16,847 nt of DNA from Candidatus Nitrosopelagicus sp. (GCA_018691945.1 JABHJJ010000056.1:1-16847); one strand, 5' to 3'; shown: positions 1 through 7,416, counted from the stretch's first letter. Translations and numbers: made by a program. Notes: generated by a model from the sequence alone, not told the origin.

Positions 1-918
1 GTTTTCGTCCTAATTCTGCTTGCTATGTCGGTACCGCTACAGCACTCTTTTGGCTCAAATCGAACCCTAGATCTCTTTCTTTTTCCTGATGGTTCTACAC
101 ATGTTACTTATTCTTTAGAATCTGATCCATTTCTTCCTGATACCAAAGTTTCACTTTATGGTGATTCGTTAGAAAATTTAGTAGTTGAAGATGAAAATGG
201 TTTTCCTCTGACTGCTCAATCTGAAAATAACACTCTAGACGTTGAGACTCTGGGGTCTTCAAATATTTTGATTAATTATGATACTTATTCACTAATTTCT
301 AAAGATGGAAAAATCTGGTCTTTCGAAATAGATTCCCCAGTTGAATTTAATGTAATAATGCCACAAAATTCTGTTATTGTTGGAATGTCAACATTTCCTA
401 TTGACATGGATGTTACTTCTGATAGAACCCAAATTTTACTTCCAAGTGGTATGGCTGAAATTACATACTTTTTAGCAGTTGCAGAATCATCCCAGGTTTC
501 ATCACCTGAAGAAACTTTTGTAACAAAAGATGATAATTCTATGATATATGTCGCAGGTGGAGCCGCTGTAGCAATCGCAGCAATCGCAGCAATCGCAATC
601 AAGATGAAAAATAAGCCAAAACAAATTGTTACATCGCCTCAAACTACTGTAATTGAAGAAAAGAATGAGCCTTTCAATATTGAAAAAGTTCTAGAAATGC
701 CAGATCTTAGAGAAGATGATAAAGAGATAATCAAATTTATTCATGAAAATGGTGGCAGTGCATTAGAAAGTGATCTTAGAAAGAAATTCCTTTTGCCTAG
801 AACAACAATGTGGAGAGCAGTAAAACGATTAGAACGACATGAATTAATTGAAATTACTAAAAAAGATCTACAAAATCTCATAAAATTAACAAACGTGGAG
901 ACTGACAAAAATGAATAA
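1..918 (+). CDS. Membrane-anchored winged-helix regulator (5' partial)
   Basis: The frame is open to the window edge. The eight codons before the first ATG (position 25) encode VFVLILLA, the hydrophobic core of a signal sequence, so the true start lies upstream. An extracytoplasmic, probably beta-rich domain of about 170 residues follows. Then comes one transmembrane helix (about 540-605) made largely of Ala and Ile, a basic stop-transfer segment (KMKNKPK), and a cytoplasmic C-terminal winged helix-turn-helix (about 703-894, around LRKKFLLPRTTMWRAVKRLE). This layout suggests a one-component transmembrane transcription regulator: outside sensing, inside DNA binding. The helix-turn-helix resembles MarR/IclR-like archaeal wings; the ectodomain I do not recognise. 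The stop overlaps the next gene's ATG, so the two are co-transcribed and probably work together. The regulatory role is inferred from domain order. Confidence 0.75.
   Translation, partial: VFVLILLAMSVPLQHSFGSNRTLDLFLFPDGSTHVTYSLESDPFLPDTKVSLYGDSLENLVVEDENGFPLTAQSENNTLDVETLGSSNILINYDTYSLISKDGKIWSFEIDSPVEFNVIMPQNSVIVGMSTFPIDMDVTSDRTQILLPSGMAEITYFLAVAESSQVSSPEETFVTKDDNSMIYVAGGAAVAIAAIAAIAIKMKNKPKQIVTSPQTTVIEEKNEPFNIEKVLEMPDLREDDKEIIKFIHENGGSALESDLRKKFLLPRTTMWRAVKRLERHELIEITKKDLQNLIKLTNVETDKNE
571..597 (+). repeat. Three perfect tandem copies of a 9-mer in the TM helix
   Basis: GCAATCGCA occurs three times head to tail (571-579, 580-588, 589-597), followed by a partial copy ATC. It encodes the repeated Ala-Ile-Ala run of the single transmembrane helix of the surrounding gene. 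Each unit is three codons, so copy-number change would keep the frame and only lengthen or shorten the helix. Confidence 0.9.
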
Positions 919-1996
919 AATTTATGGAATAATTGTAATCTTTGCCTTTGCTGGTCTTATGATCCCAACCTCAGCTATGCAAGTTGAGGCTGCATCTGAT
1001 TTAGATTACATGTTAATAATTGCTGAAAAAGGAAAAAAATACATCAAGTTAAAAATTAATGAAATGCAGAATTCAAACCTACAAGATTGGAAGAACCAAC
1101 AAGTTGTACTTGATATTTATGATAAAAGTGCATATGAGATTGAACAATTAGAAAAGGCAATTGAAAATGGAGATGTCAAGTCTGCTCGAAAACTGTTTGT
1201 TTCATCCATGGATAAGATCAAACAAATTAGTCTAATGCTAAACCAAATTGCCGTAAACAAAGCACAAGATGAAGCATTACCAGATTACCCTCAAATTTTA
1301 AAACGATATGAGATGAATACTCAAAAACTAAAACAAATGTCACAAAAATTGGATGCAGATATTGACTTTTCAGAAATAGAACATCTTCTCCTACTTGGAA
1401 AGCAAAATGCAGAGAAAGGACAAAATGATCAGACAAAACAAGTAATTGATCAGATTGCTTTGAAAGGACTTGATATCAATAAACATCTTGTATCAATTAA
1501 TCAAGCAAATAAAATCATAAAAGCTCAGGCATTAGCAGAACGATATGTTGATAAAATTAATACGCTAATTGTACAAGCCAAGAACTCTGGTTTACTAGAT
1601 GTTGCTTCACAATTAGAAAATACGAAGATCCATCTTGCTTCTTCAAACTCTACTTCACAAATCACAAAAAACATCAAAATAATTATTACTATAAATAATA
1701 ATATCAAAGAAACACAACAAAAATTAAGACAGGCAAACTTTGATGTTGATGAGATTAAATTATCTCAAAACCAAAAATTTATTGGAAAATTAAATCAATT
1801 AGAGACCAAAGCAAAATTCCTTCATTCTGAAGCAATAGGAAGTAACGCAGCACTATATTATGTAGAAAAAGCAATATCCATAATTCATGATACAAAAAAT
1901 AATCTAGATGTTTCAGAAGGAAAAATCACTTCAAAAATTAAACTAATAGAGGGACTATTGCTAAAAGCAGAGAGAATCGTTCAAGAACTAACATAA
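911..1996 (+). CDS. Secreted alpha-helical coiled-coil protein, unknown function
   Basis: This 361-residue protein begins with a signal peptide: MNK, a hydrophobic core around IIVIFAFAGLMIP, and a likely cleavage near SAMQVEAA. The rest is almost entirely charged or polar helix rich in Lys, Gln, Asn, Glu and Ile with heptad-like spacing, no cysteines in the mature part, and no C-terminal membrane anchor. I recognise no catalytic domain. The ATG overlaps the end of the membrane-anchored winged-helix gene by 8 bp, so translation is likely coupled. A reasonable inference is that it sits on the outer face of the membrane and acts with that regulator, as ligand, sensor partner or scaffold. A plain structural role in the cell envelope is equally possible. 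The start is chosen because this ATG leads directly into the signal peptide. Confidence 0.75.
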   Translation: MNKIYGIIVIFAFAGLMIPTSAMQVEAASDLDYMLIIAEKGKKYIKLKINEMQNSNLQDWKNQQVVLDIYDKSAYEIEQLEKAIENGDVKSARKLFVSSMDKIKQISLMLNQIAVNKAQDEALPDYPQILKRYEMNTQKLKQMSQKLDADIDFSEIEHLLLLGKQNAEKGQNDQTKQVIDQIALKGLDINKHLVSINQANKIIKAQALAERYVDKINTLIVQAKNSGLLDVASQLENTKIHLASSNSTSQITKNIKIIITINNNIKETQQKLRQANFDVDEIKLSQNQKFIGKLNQLETKAKFLHSEAIGSNAALYYVEKAISIIHDTKNNLDVSEGKITSKIKLIEGLLLKAERIVQELT

Positions 1997-2000
1997 ACTT

Positions 2001-2008
2001 CATATAGA
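2001..2008 (+). promoter_or_regulatory. TATA box for the 2029 gene
   Basis: CATATAGA is centred about 24 nt before the ATG at 2029, the spacing expected for a leaderless archaeal mRNA. It separates this gene from the upstream pair. Confidence 0.5.
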
Positions 2009-2028
2009 TTTCAATCTCGTTTTTCATT

Positions 2029-2226
2029 ATGACTTCAAAAGCAATCATTCTTGGTGTTGGATTACCGATGGTGATTTTTGGAGCATTCATAGCACTTTTG
2101 ATAGCACCACTTGCTGAAGGGGTAGTTTCTACAATAGAATTTGTTGGAAGCCTAATTGGAATATTGGGTGTGGTCTTTATGATCTCTGGCTTGTTCTACA
2201 AAAAGGAAATAATTGTTCACGAGTAG
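2029..2226 (+). CDS. Small two-helix membrane protein
   Basis: A 65-residue protein with two hydrophobic segments: residues about 5-27 (IILGVGLPMVIFGAFIALLI) and about 37-57 (VGSLIGILGVVFMISGLFY). A short acidic turn joins them and a charged tail (KKEIIVHE) ends it. Glycine-rich helices suggest tight hairpin packing. No enzyme motif is visible and I do not recognise the family. A TATA-like box sits about 24 nt before the ATG, and the 32-bp gap after the coiled-coil gene is just enough to hold it, so it is probably its own leaderless transcript. The gene is accepted because of the promoter, the membrane-protein composition and the lack of any competing frame. Confidence 0.65.
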   Translation: MTSKAIILGVGLPMVIFGAFIALLIAPLAEGVVSTIEFVGSLIGILGVVFMISGLFYKKEIIVHE

Positions 2227-2250
2227 TTGTGCCTAAAAAAATCCACATCC

Positions 2251-2258
2251 TTTAAAAT
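2251..2258 (+). promoter_or_regulatory. TATA box for folE
   Basis: TTTAAAAT is centred about 27 nt before the ATG at 2282. It decides the start: the in-frame TTG at 2264 would be only about 10 nt from the box, so the ATG at 2282 is preferred. Confidence 0.65.
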
Positions 2259-2281
2259 AACCTTTGAAACTAATTCATCAC

Positions 2282-2821
2282 ATGGACAAAGAACGCATCA
2301 AGAAACTAGTTCGTGAATTAATTATTGAACTTGGTGAAGATCCAACAAGAGAGGGCCTTAAGGATACTCCTAGAAGAATTGCTGATGCATACGGTGAAAT
2401 ATTCTCAGGTTATGATTCTGATTCTGAACTCTCTGTACAATTCTCAGAAGATTCTGAAACTGTAGTTGCAAAAAATATTCAATTTTATTCAATGTGTGAG
2501 CATCACATGTTGCCATTTTACGGAACCATGCAGATTGCATATGTCCCAAATGGACGTGTCTTTGGAATTTCTAAACTAGTTAGAGTTGTAGAAAAATTCT
2601 CAAAAAGATTACAAATTCAAGAAAGAATTACCAAAAATATTGCAGATGAGTTGTATTCACAAGGTGTTAAAGGAGTTGCAGTAATAGCAGATGCTGAACA
2701 TCTATGTATGAAAATGAGAGGTGTCAAAAATGATGCCAAAGTTACAACATCTGCATTTAGAGGAACATTTGAGGATAAAAAGACCAAAGAAGAGCTCCTA
2801 AAAGCTATGTATGCTAAATAA
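2282..2821 (+). CDS. folE: GTP cyclohydrolase I (FolE, type IA)
   Basis: Converts GTP to 7,8-dihydroneopterin triphosphate plus formate, in the cytosol as a homo-oligomer. The 179-residue protein has the short N-terminal helix typical of archaeal and bacterial forms (GEDPTREGL...TPRRIADAY). The zinc site is Cys and His in SMCEHH (around residue 72) plus Cys in HLCMKMRG. The conserved GVKNDAKVTTSAFRG C-terminal part completes the active site. Many archaea use the unrelated-sequence MptA/FolE2 enzyme instead; a canonical type IA enzyme is a thaumarchaeal trait. The product can feed tetrahydropterin synthesis or, through QueD and QueE, preQ0. QueC, the last enzyme of the preQ0 route, is encoded 360 bp downstream on the other strand, which makes the archaeosine link plausible. 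The start is ATG at 2282, set by the TATA box. Confidence 0.95.
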   Translation: MDKERIKKLVRELIIELGEDPTREGLKDTPRRIADAYGEIFSGYDSDSELSVQFSEDSETVVAKNIQFYSMCEHHMLPFYGTMQIAYVPNGRVFGISKLVRVVEKFSKRLQIQERITKNIADELYSQGVKGVAVIADAEHLCMKMRGVKNDAKVTTSAFRGTFEDKKTKEELLKAMYAK

Positions 2822-2835
2822 TCCCTTATCAAAAA

Positions 2836-2843
2836 TTAAATAA
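2836..2843 (+). promoter_or_regulatory. TATA box for the 2865 gene
   Basis: TTAAATAA is centred about 25 nt before the ATG at 2865, in the 43-bp gap after folE. Confidence 0.6.
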
Positions 2844-2864
2844 TCCCCTAATCAGCAATTCATC

Positions 2865-3179
2865 ATGCCTGCAAGAAATAACATTCATGTTCCAAGTGAA
2901 TCCTGGCCATTTTTCAGTTGGTCGGTTATTGAATTCGCAATAGTAATTGCACTTGCAATTGTTGTTTCATGGCAAGTAAACCCATTCTTTGAAGATTATG
3001 TGGTTATGAATGGATGGGAATGTGAACAAGAATCACAAGAAACCAACTGTTCTATTTCTGATGAACCAGAGATGCAACAAACAATGCTTAACTGGATATT
3101 CTGGGGCATTGTAGGTATCATATTTGCTGGATGGTATCTGGGCGCTCGTAGATTTGTACTGAAAAGAACAATACTCTAA
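2865..3179 (+). CDS. Small membrane protein with a two-cysteine loop
   Basis: A 104-residue protein with two transmembrane helices: residues about 18-38 (around SVIEFAIVIALAIVVSW) and about 75-93 (around WIFWGIVGIIFAGWYLG). The first is preceded by an aromatic patch (SWPFFSW). The intervening acidic loop of about 35 residues carries two cysteines (WECEQ and TNCS) that could form a disulfide. The basic C-terminal tail (ARRFVLKRTIL) argues for loop outside and both termini inside. No family is recognised. It has its own TATA box and ends two bases before the stop of the convergent queC gene. A subunit of a membrane complex is possible but not shown. Confidence 0.7.
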   Translation: MPARNNIHVPSESWPFFSWSVIEFAIVIALAIVVSWQVNPFFEDYVVMNGWECEQESQETNCSISDEPEMQQTMLNWIFWGIVGIIFAGWYLGARRFVLKRTIL

Positions 3180-3181
3180 AC

Positions 3182-3856
3182 TTATTTCAAATATTTGGTT
3201 TTATCTTCAATCTTTGCTTTTGTAAATGCAATCTTTCTGTTATTACATGATTCACATTTACCACATTGCATCTTGCCACTCAGATAACAACTCCAGGTCT
3301 TGAAGATTTCATTTCCTAAAACCTTGTAGCCTTTTTTTATCAAATCACTTTTTGAAATATTTTCTGAATATGGAGACCAAATTTTAATTTCCTTTCTAAT
3401 TTTATTTTTAATTCCGTCAAATTCCCCTTGATTTAATGCAGATTGGATCTTTTTGGTAAATTCTGGTCTACAATCTGGGTATTTTGTATCACCTTTTTGT
3501 GCTCCATATGCAACGAGTTCGGCATTTAGAGTAAATGCCCATGCTGTGGCAATTGAGAGAAATATTGCATTTCTAATAGGAACTACAATAGAATATTCAA
3601 ACGTACTAGGCATCTTTTTCTTTGTGCTGGTCAAAACGTTACTATCACCATACAACTCCTTCATGAAACCAATATCGAGAATTTTATGCTCTTTTAATTT
3701 TAGTAATTTTCCAATACGTTTTGCAGCCTTTATCTCCTCAGATGCTCTCTGACCATATGCAAATGTAATTCCATACAACTGGTATCCTTTTTTCAAATAT
3801 GACATCATGCATGCTGAATCTAAACCTCCACTTAGAATGATAACTGCTCTTTTCAT
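3182..3856 (-). CDS. queC: 7-cyano-7-deazaguanine (preQ0) synthase QueC
   Basis: ATP-dependent conversion of 7-carboxy-7-deazaguanine and ammonia to preQ0. In archaea preQ0 is inserted at tRNA position 15 by TgtA and becomes archaeosine. The 224-residue protein shows the PP-loop ATP-pyrophosphatase signature SGGLDS at residues 9-14, the FAYGQRA segment, the VPIRN motif (92-96) and the C-terminal zinc site with Cys190, Cys198, Cys201 and Cys204 (CGKCESC). Its ATG overlaps the thrB stop as ATGA, so it is the last gene of the gpn-thrB-queC unit. It converges on the 2865 gene with a 2-bp gap. FolE nearby could supply the first step of the same pathway. Confidence 0.95.
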   Translation of the reverse strand: MKRAVIILSGGLDSACMMSYLKKGYQLYGITFAYGQRASEEIKAAKRIGKLLKLKEHKILDIGFMKELYGDSNVLTSTKKKMPSTFEYSIVVPIRNAIFLSIATAWAFTLNAELVAYGAQKGDTKYPDCRPEFTKKIQSALNQGEFDGIKNKIRKEIKIWSPYSENISKSDLIKKGYKVLGNEIFKTWSCYLSGKMQCGKCESCNNRKIAFTKAKIEDKTKYLK

Positions 3857-4779
3857 TTTCTTTTTATGATTTTAGGACCTTTGCTTGGTTTACAAACAAA
3901 AACATTAGATTCTTTTTTAGCATCTTTGAATCCTCGTTTCATTGCATTAGAAATTTTCTTTGAATCATGTTTTCTATCTGTGAATGCGATTACTGATGGT
4001 CCTGCACCACTAATTGTAACTCCATATGCACCTGCAGCTAATGCATTCTTTTTCACTTTATCAAATCCTGGAATCATATGTTTTCTTGCTGGTTCGACAA
4101 TTACATCTTGTACTGATCTTCCAATTAATTCTGAATTTCTCTCTGAAAAACCTGCAACTATTCCTGACGCATTTGAGATATTTTTTATCATATCTAATAA
4201 TGAAACTTTTTTTGGAATAACTCCTCTTGAAACTTTGGTTTTCTTTGCAGGAACCTTCAATTTTGGTACTGCTACACATAAAACTAAGTCATTTGGAGGT
4301 TGAATCTTTACAACTTTCAAAGGTGTTGTCTTAACTATCACAAATCCACCTAATGCTGATGCAGCAACATTATCATAATGTATTGTACCTGCACTAGCTT
4401 TTTCACCAATTCCGGCAAATTCAACCAATTCTTCATTAGTCAATTTCAAATTGTATAATTTGTTAATACCTACTGCACATGCAGCAGCTGATGCTGCACT
4501 ACTTCCCATTCCATATCCAGCTGGAATATTTTTCTTAATCTTAATTTCTATACCATCATTTATCTTGAATTTCTTTTTCATTGCAGATGCAACTAATCCT
4601 GCAGTATTTTTTGATGGATTTAATGGAATGTTATCTGAACTTACTATGATAATTCCCTTTCCTTTCTTTGTCAGAACAACATTATCATAGAGTGCATCAA
4701 GTGCCATTCCAAACACGTCAAATCCTGGACCCAAGTTTGCAGTAGAGCAAGGAGCACGTACAGTTACTGATTTTACCAT
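3853..4779 (-). CDS. thrB: Homoserine kinase (GHMP family)
   Basis: Phosphorylates L-homoserine to O-phosphohomoserine, the step before threonine synthase. The 308-residue length is normal for the family. Visible hallmarks are the N-terminal VRAPCSTANLGPGFDVFG substrate/nucleotide segment (residues 7-24), the GHMP phosphate-binding loop PAGYGMGSSAAS (86-97), and the C-terminal GVTISGAGPSVIAF glycine loop. The start ATG overlaps the stop of the upstream GPN-GTPase gene as TAATG, and its own stop overlaps the queC start, so it is translationally coupled in the middle of a three-gene unit. No threonine-responsive attenuator can sit here, because there is no leader. Confidence 0.95.
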   Translation of the reverse strand: MVKSVTVRAPCSTANLGPGFDVFGMALDALYDNVVLTKKGKGIIIVSSDNIPLNPSKNTAGLVASAMKKKFKINDGIEIKIKKNIPAGYGMGSSAASAAACAVGINKLYNLKLTNEELVEFAGIGEKASAGTIHYDNVAASALGGFVIVKTTPLKVVKIQPPNDLVLCVAVPKLKVPAKKTKVSRGVIPKKVSLLDMIKNISNASGIVAGFSERNSELIGRSVQDVIVEPARKHMIPGFDKVKKNALAAGAYGVTISGAGPSVIAFTDRKHDSKKISNAMKRGFKDAKKESNVFVCKPSKGPKIIKRK

Positions 4780-5537
4780 TAATCTTCTAATTCTTCGCCC
4801 AAGTTAATAGTTCTGCTTAGTGCACTTTGCAGACTTACCATTCCATCTCCTGTTAGATTTGAAACTGGAATCAAATCTTGCTGAAAGTCATGTCTGTTTA
4901 AACTTGATAACATATCTGATACTAGAGAAAACGTATCTCCATTTAGTTCACCAGCCAAATCTGCTTCTAACTGTGAGTCTGTTCCAGACCAGCTTAGCAC
5001 TTTTTCTAATTTTTCTTGTATAAGATCAGTTTTTGTAATTACATTAACTGTTGGCAATCCTAATCGTAATCTTATTGATGTTGACAATAATGTTAGTGAC
5101 ACAAAGTTACTTGGAGATGAAACCATTGTTCCATCAAACAAAAATAAATTCATTTTTTCTTCTGCAACAAACTCATTTACAAAAAATGGACCACTTTGTC
5201 TATAGGCAAACAATTCAATTTGTCCTGGAGTATCAACAATTAGATAATCTGGGTTAATCGTGTCTGCTTCTTTTTGTATATCATCAATTTTAGTAGCAAT
5301 TAGATCATTTGCCATTATCAATGAACCATTTGAACCCAATTGATATTTTTCCATTATTGTATTGAGATCAATATAATCTCGAACATCAATATCTGGTGAA
5401 TATGGTAAACTTCCAACTCCAGGATCCAAATTCAGTGTAATTGGGAATGTGGAATTTTTTGCATAATATTCTTTAATTTTTGAAGTCAGTAATGACTTTC
5501 CCGCCCCTGCTGTGCCTGTAACAAAAATAACTTTCAA
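4779..5537 (-). CDS. GPN-loop GTPase, with GSN in place of GPN
   Basis: A 252-residue member of the GPN/XAB1 small-GTPase family. Eukaryotic relatives help assemble RNA polymerase II; archaea usually have one homodimeric copy of uncertain role. Motifs in order: G1 GTAGAGKS (8-15), LNLDPG (36-40), the family insert YQLGSNGSL (65-73), G3 DTPGQIE (102-108), G4 TKTD (168-171), and SNLTGDG near the C terminus. The defining Gly-Pro-Asn triplet reads Gly-Ser-Asn (68-70); the Ser codon TCA is one transition from the Pro codon CCA. The start is TTG, since there is no in-frame ATG or GTG nearby upstream. A divergent TATA-like element lies about 33 nt away. It heads the unit with thrB and queC. Confidence 0.9.
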   Translation of the reverse strand: MKVIFVTGTAGAGKSLLTSKIKEYYAKNSTFPITLNLDPGVGSLPYSPDIDVRDYIDLNTIMEKYQLGSNGSLIMANDLIATKIDDIQKEADTINPDYLIVDTPGQIELFAYRQSGPFFVNEFVAEEKMNLFLFDGTMVSSPSNFVSLTLLSTSIRLRLGLPTVNVITKTDLIQEKLEKVLSWSGTDSQLEADLAGELNGDTFSLVSDMLSSLNRHDFQQDLIPVSNLTGDGMVSLQSALSRTINLGEELED

Positions 5538-5566
5538 TGGTTCGACAAAATTTCTTTTTTATTCGC

Positions 5567-5574
5567 TTATATTT
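5567..5574. promoter_or_regulatory. TATA element between divergent gpn and flippase-like genes
   Basis: TTATATTT is centred 25 nt before the ATG at 5596 (+). Read on the other strand (AAATATAA), it lies about 33 nt before the TTG at 5537 (-). It is the only good A/T box in the 58-bp divergent gap, so it may serve both directions. The (-) mRNA would then have a leader of several nucleotides. Confidence 0.5.
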
Positions 5575-5595
5575 GAATCTCTTAAAATTTCAGCA

Positions 5596-6612
5596 ATGAA
5601 CTGGAGATTGGCAGTAATTCCTGTTACCCTAATTCCTATCATAATCATTGCTATTCAATTTGATATTAATGCAGATGATATCTTTGCTATAGGCGTAATT
5701 CCTTTCACACTAGCCGTTCTTGCTATAATGACAAAACTAGGATTACAAGGACTAAAGCTTGCATACATTGCACGAACTTTTCTTGGTCCATTTGATTCTA
5801 TAAAACGTCTAACTGCAATGCGCGTTGGTAGTGAGTTTATCAAATTTACAACTCCAATGTTTGTCGGTGCAGAATTTGCAGTCATTTACTACATGACAAA
5901 AAAAGGAATCTCAACATCAAAAGCATCATGGGTCGCATTGTTAGATATTGTTACTGAGGTATTTGCTGCAGGTGTACTTTCAATCATGGCAGGAATTCTA
6001 GCATTAGCTGCAGGTGCATATCTAGTTGGAGCAGTAGTTTTAGGAACAAGTATTCCTATAACCGGTTTATGGATTGTATTATTTTTCATGTCATCAAAGC
6101 ATACATTCACACTTCCTAGAGTAATTTCATACATTGCTACTACACTAGGAAAGGAACGTGGAGAAAAATATGTTAAACAAACCAATGGTTGGATTAAAGA
6201 TGTTTGTATAATGAGTAGAGAAAATCTTCATTCTAGCAAATCAAAAAAAGTATTCGTTATTGGATTCTTTGTATCAATTATATCTTGGATATGTTATGGA
6301 ATTTCATTTTTAATAATTGCAGACGGTGTAGGTTTTGCAGTAGAATTCTTTGATTCAATTATGGCAGTAATGGGTGCAAATGCAATTGCTAATCTGCCAA
6401 TTACAGTTGGTGGTTCAGGATTGGCAGAATTTGGAATAATTGCTTATCTTAACAATCTAGATCCATTTAATTTATCAGCTGATGTTGATCCACTTCAATG
6501 GAATGCTGTAATTGGATGGAGAATTGCCACATACTACATCCCAATTGCTGTCACATGGATCTTGTTGGTAAAATTAGCATTAAGTAAAATCAGCAAACCA
6601 AATTCTGCATGA
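5596..6612 (+). CDS. AglD/UPF0104-like (LPG synthase TM-region) membrane protein
   Basis: A polytopic protein of 338 residues with about eight hydrophobic segments, of the flippase-like/UPF0104 family (LPG_synthase_TM). Diagnostic is the C-terminal LPITVGGSGLAEFG segment, equivalent to the family's PxxxGGxGxxE signature, plus the early RTFLGPFDSIKRLTAMRVGSE region. Family members are involved in handling lipid-linked or lipid substrates at the membrane (archaeal AglD, bacterial MprF transmembrane region). The substrate here cannot be told. The ATG at 5596 is chosen over an in-frame ATG at 5512: that earlier one lies inside the divergent GTPase gene, and a TATA box sits 25 nt before 5596. The following dehydrogenase starts three bases after its stop, so they form one operon. 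Confidence 0.8.
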   Translation: MNWRLAVIPVTLIPIIIIAIQFDINADDIFAIGVIPFTLAVLAIMTKLGLQGLKLAYIARTFLGPFDSIKRLTAMRVGSEFIKFTTPMFVGAEFAVIYYMTKKGISTSKASWVALLDIVTEVFAAGVLSIMAGILALAAGAYLVGAVVLGTSIPITGLWIVLFFMSSKHTFTLPRVISYIATTLGKERGEKYVKQTNGWIKDVCIMSRENLHSSKSKKVFVIGFFVSIISWICYGISFLIIADGVGFAVEFFDSIMAVMGANAIANLPITVGGSGLAEFGIIAYLNNLDPFNLSADVDPLQWNAVIGWRIATYYIPIAVTWILLVKLALSKISKPNSA

Positions 6613-6615
6613 GTG

Positions 6616-7416
6616 ATGAATTTCAAAAATAAGATTGTAGTAATTACTGGTGCATCTAGTGGAATTGGTGAAGCAGCAGCTGAAAAATTTGCCAAAAAAG
6701 GTGCAGATATTGTGCTTGTTGCAAGAAGAAAAGAAAAGCTAGATGAAGTTGAGAGAAAACTTTCCAAATATTCTGTAAAAATTCTAGTACAAGTTTGCGA
6801 TGTATCTGATAAAGAACAAGTAAAACAAATGTCTGAAAAAGTAATTGAAACATTCTCTCGAATTGACGTTCTAGTAAATAACGCTGGATTTGTAATTTAT
6901 GGTAAAGTAGAAGAACTATCTATTGAAGATATTGAATCTCAAATGCAGACAAACTATTTTGGTATGATTAACTGCACAAAATATTTCCTACCATATTTTC
7001 TAAAACAAAATTCTGGTCATATGGTTAATGTGGCGTCCGTTGGAGGTAGCTTCGGCGTGCCCGGTATTGCATCATATTGCGCAACAAAATTTGCAATGTT
7101 GGGATTTTCTGAAGGATTACACCATGAACTGCATGGAACTAATGTTGGAGTGACTGTTGTAAGTCCGATAATGGTTAGAACTAGCTTATTTGATCACCCA
7201 TCTTTCAAAAATTTCACAAAGTTTGCTACTGGGATTTCCTTAAGTTCTGAAACTGTCGCAAATGCAATCATAAAGGCAGCAAACTCATCTAGATTAGAAA
7301 TTGTTGTTCCATCTTTTGTACGAATTGGAATTTGGTTTAAACAAACATTCCCATTTTTAATTAATCCGATAATTGGAACTGCTTTTAGAAAACAGCTTGA
7401 TAAAAGAGACTCTTAG
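6616..7416 (+). CDS. Short-chain dehydrogenase/reductase (classical SDR)
   Basis: NAD(P)-dependent oxidoreductase of 266 residues with a complete classical SDR set: TGASSGIG cofactor loop (11-18), NNAG (88-91), catalytic Asn113, Ser141, and the Tyr154-x3-Lys158 pair in SYCATK. Arg residues after the second strand (VARRKEK, 35-41) suggest NADP(H) preference. The C-terminal segment (WFKQTFPFLINPIIGTAF) is hydrophobic and could associate with the membrane, as in SDRs acting on lipids or sterol-like substrates. It lies directly behind the flippase-like gene (GTG at 6613 or ATG at 6616; ATG preferred). A lipid substrate is therefore a fair guess but unproven. Its TAG stop overlaps the stop of the convergent gene. 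Confidence 0.9.
   Translation: MNFKNKIVVITGASSGIGEAAAEKFAKKGADIVLVARRKEKLDEVERKLSKYSVKILVQVCDVSDKEQVKQMSEKVIETFSRIDVLVNNAGFVIYGKVEELSIEDIESQMQTNYFGMINCTKYFLPYFLKQNSGHMVNVASVGGSFGVPGIASYCATKFAMLGFSEGLHHELHGTNVGVTVVSPIMVRTSLFDHPSFKNFTKFATGISLSSETVANAIIKAANSSRLEIVVPSFVRIGIWFKQTFPFLINPIIGTAFRKQLDKRDS

Noticed and set aside
2865..3179. AmoX-like small subunit of ammonia monooxygenase
   Set aside because: Size and topology would fit, but I cannot confirm sequence similarity and no amo genes are nearby.
3866..4303. 145-codon open frame on (+) antisense to thrB
   Set aside because: Mirror of a well-supported homoserine kinase gene; no promoter and no independent motif.
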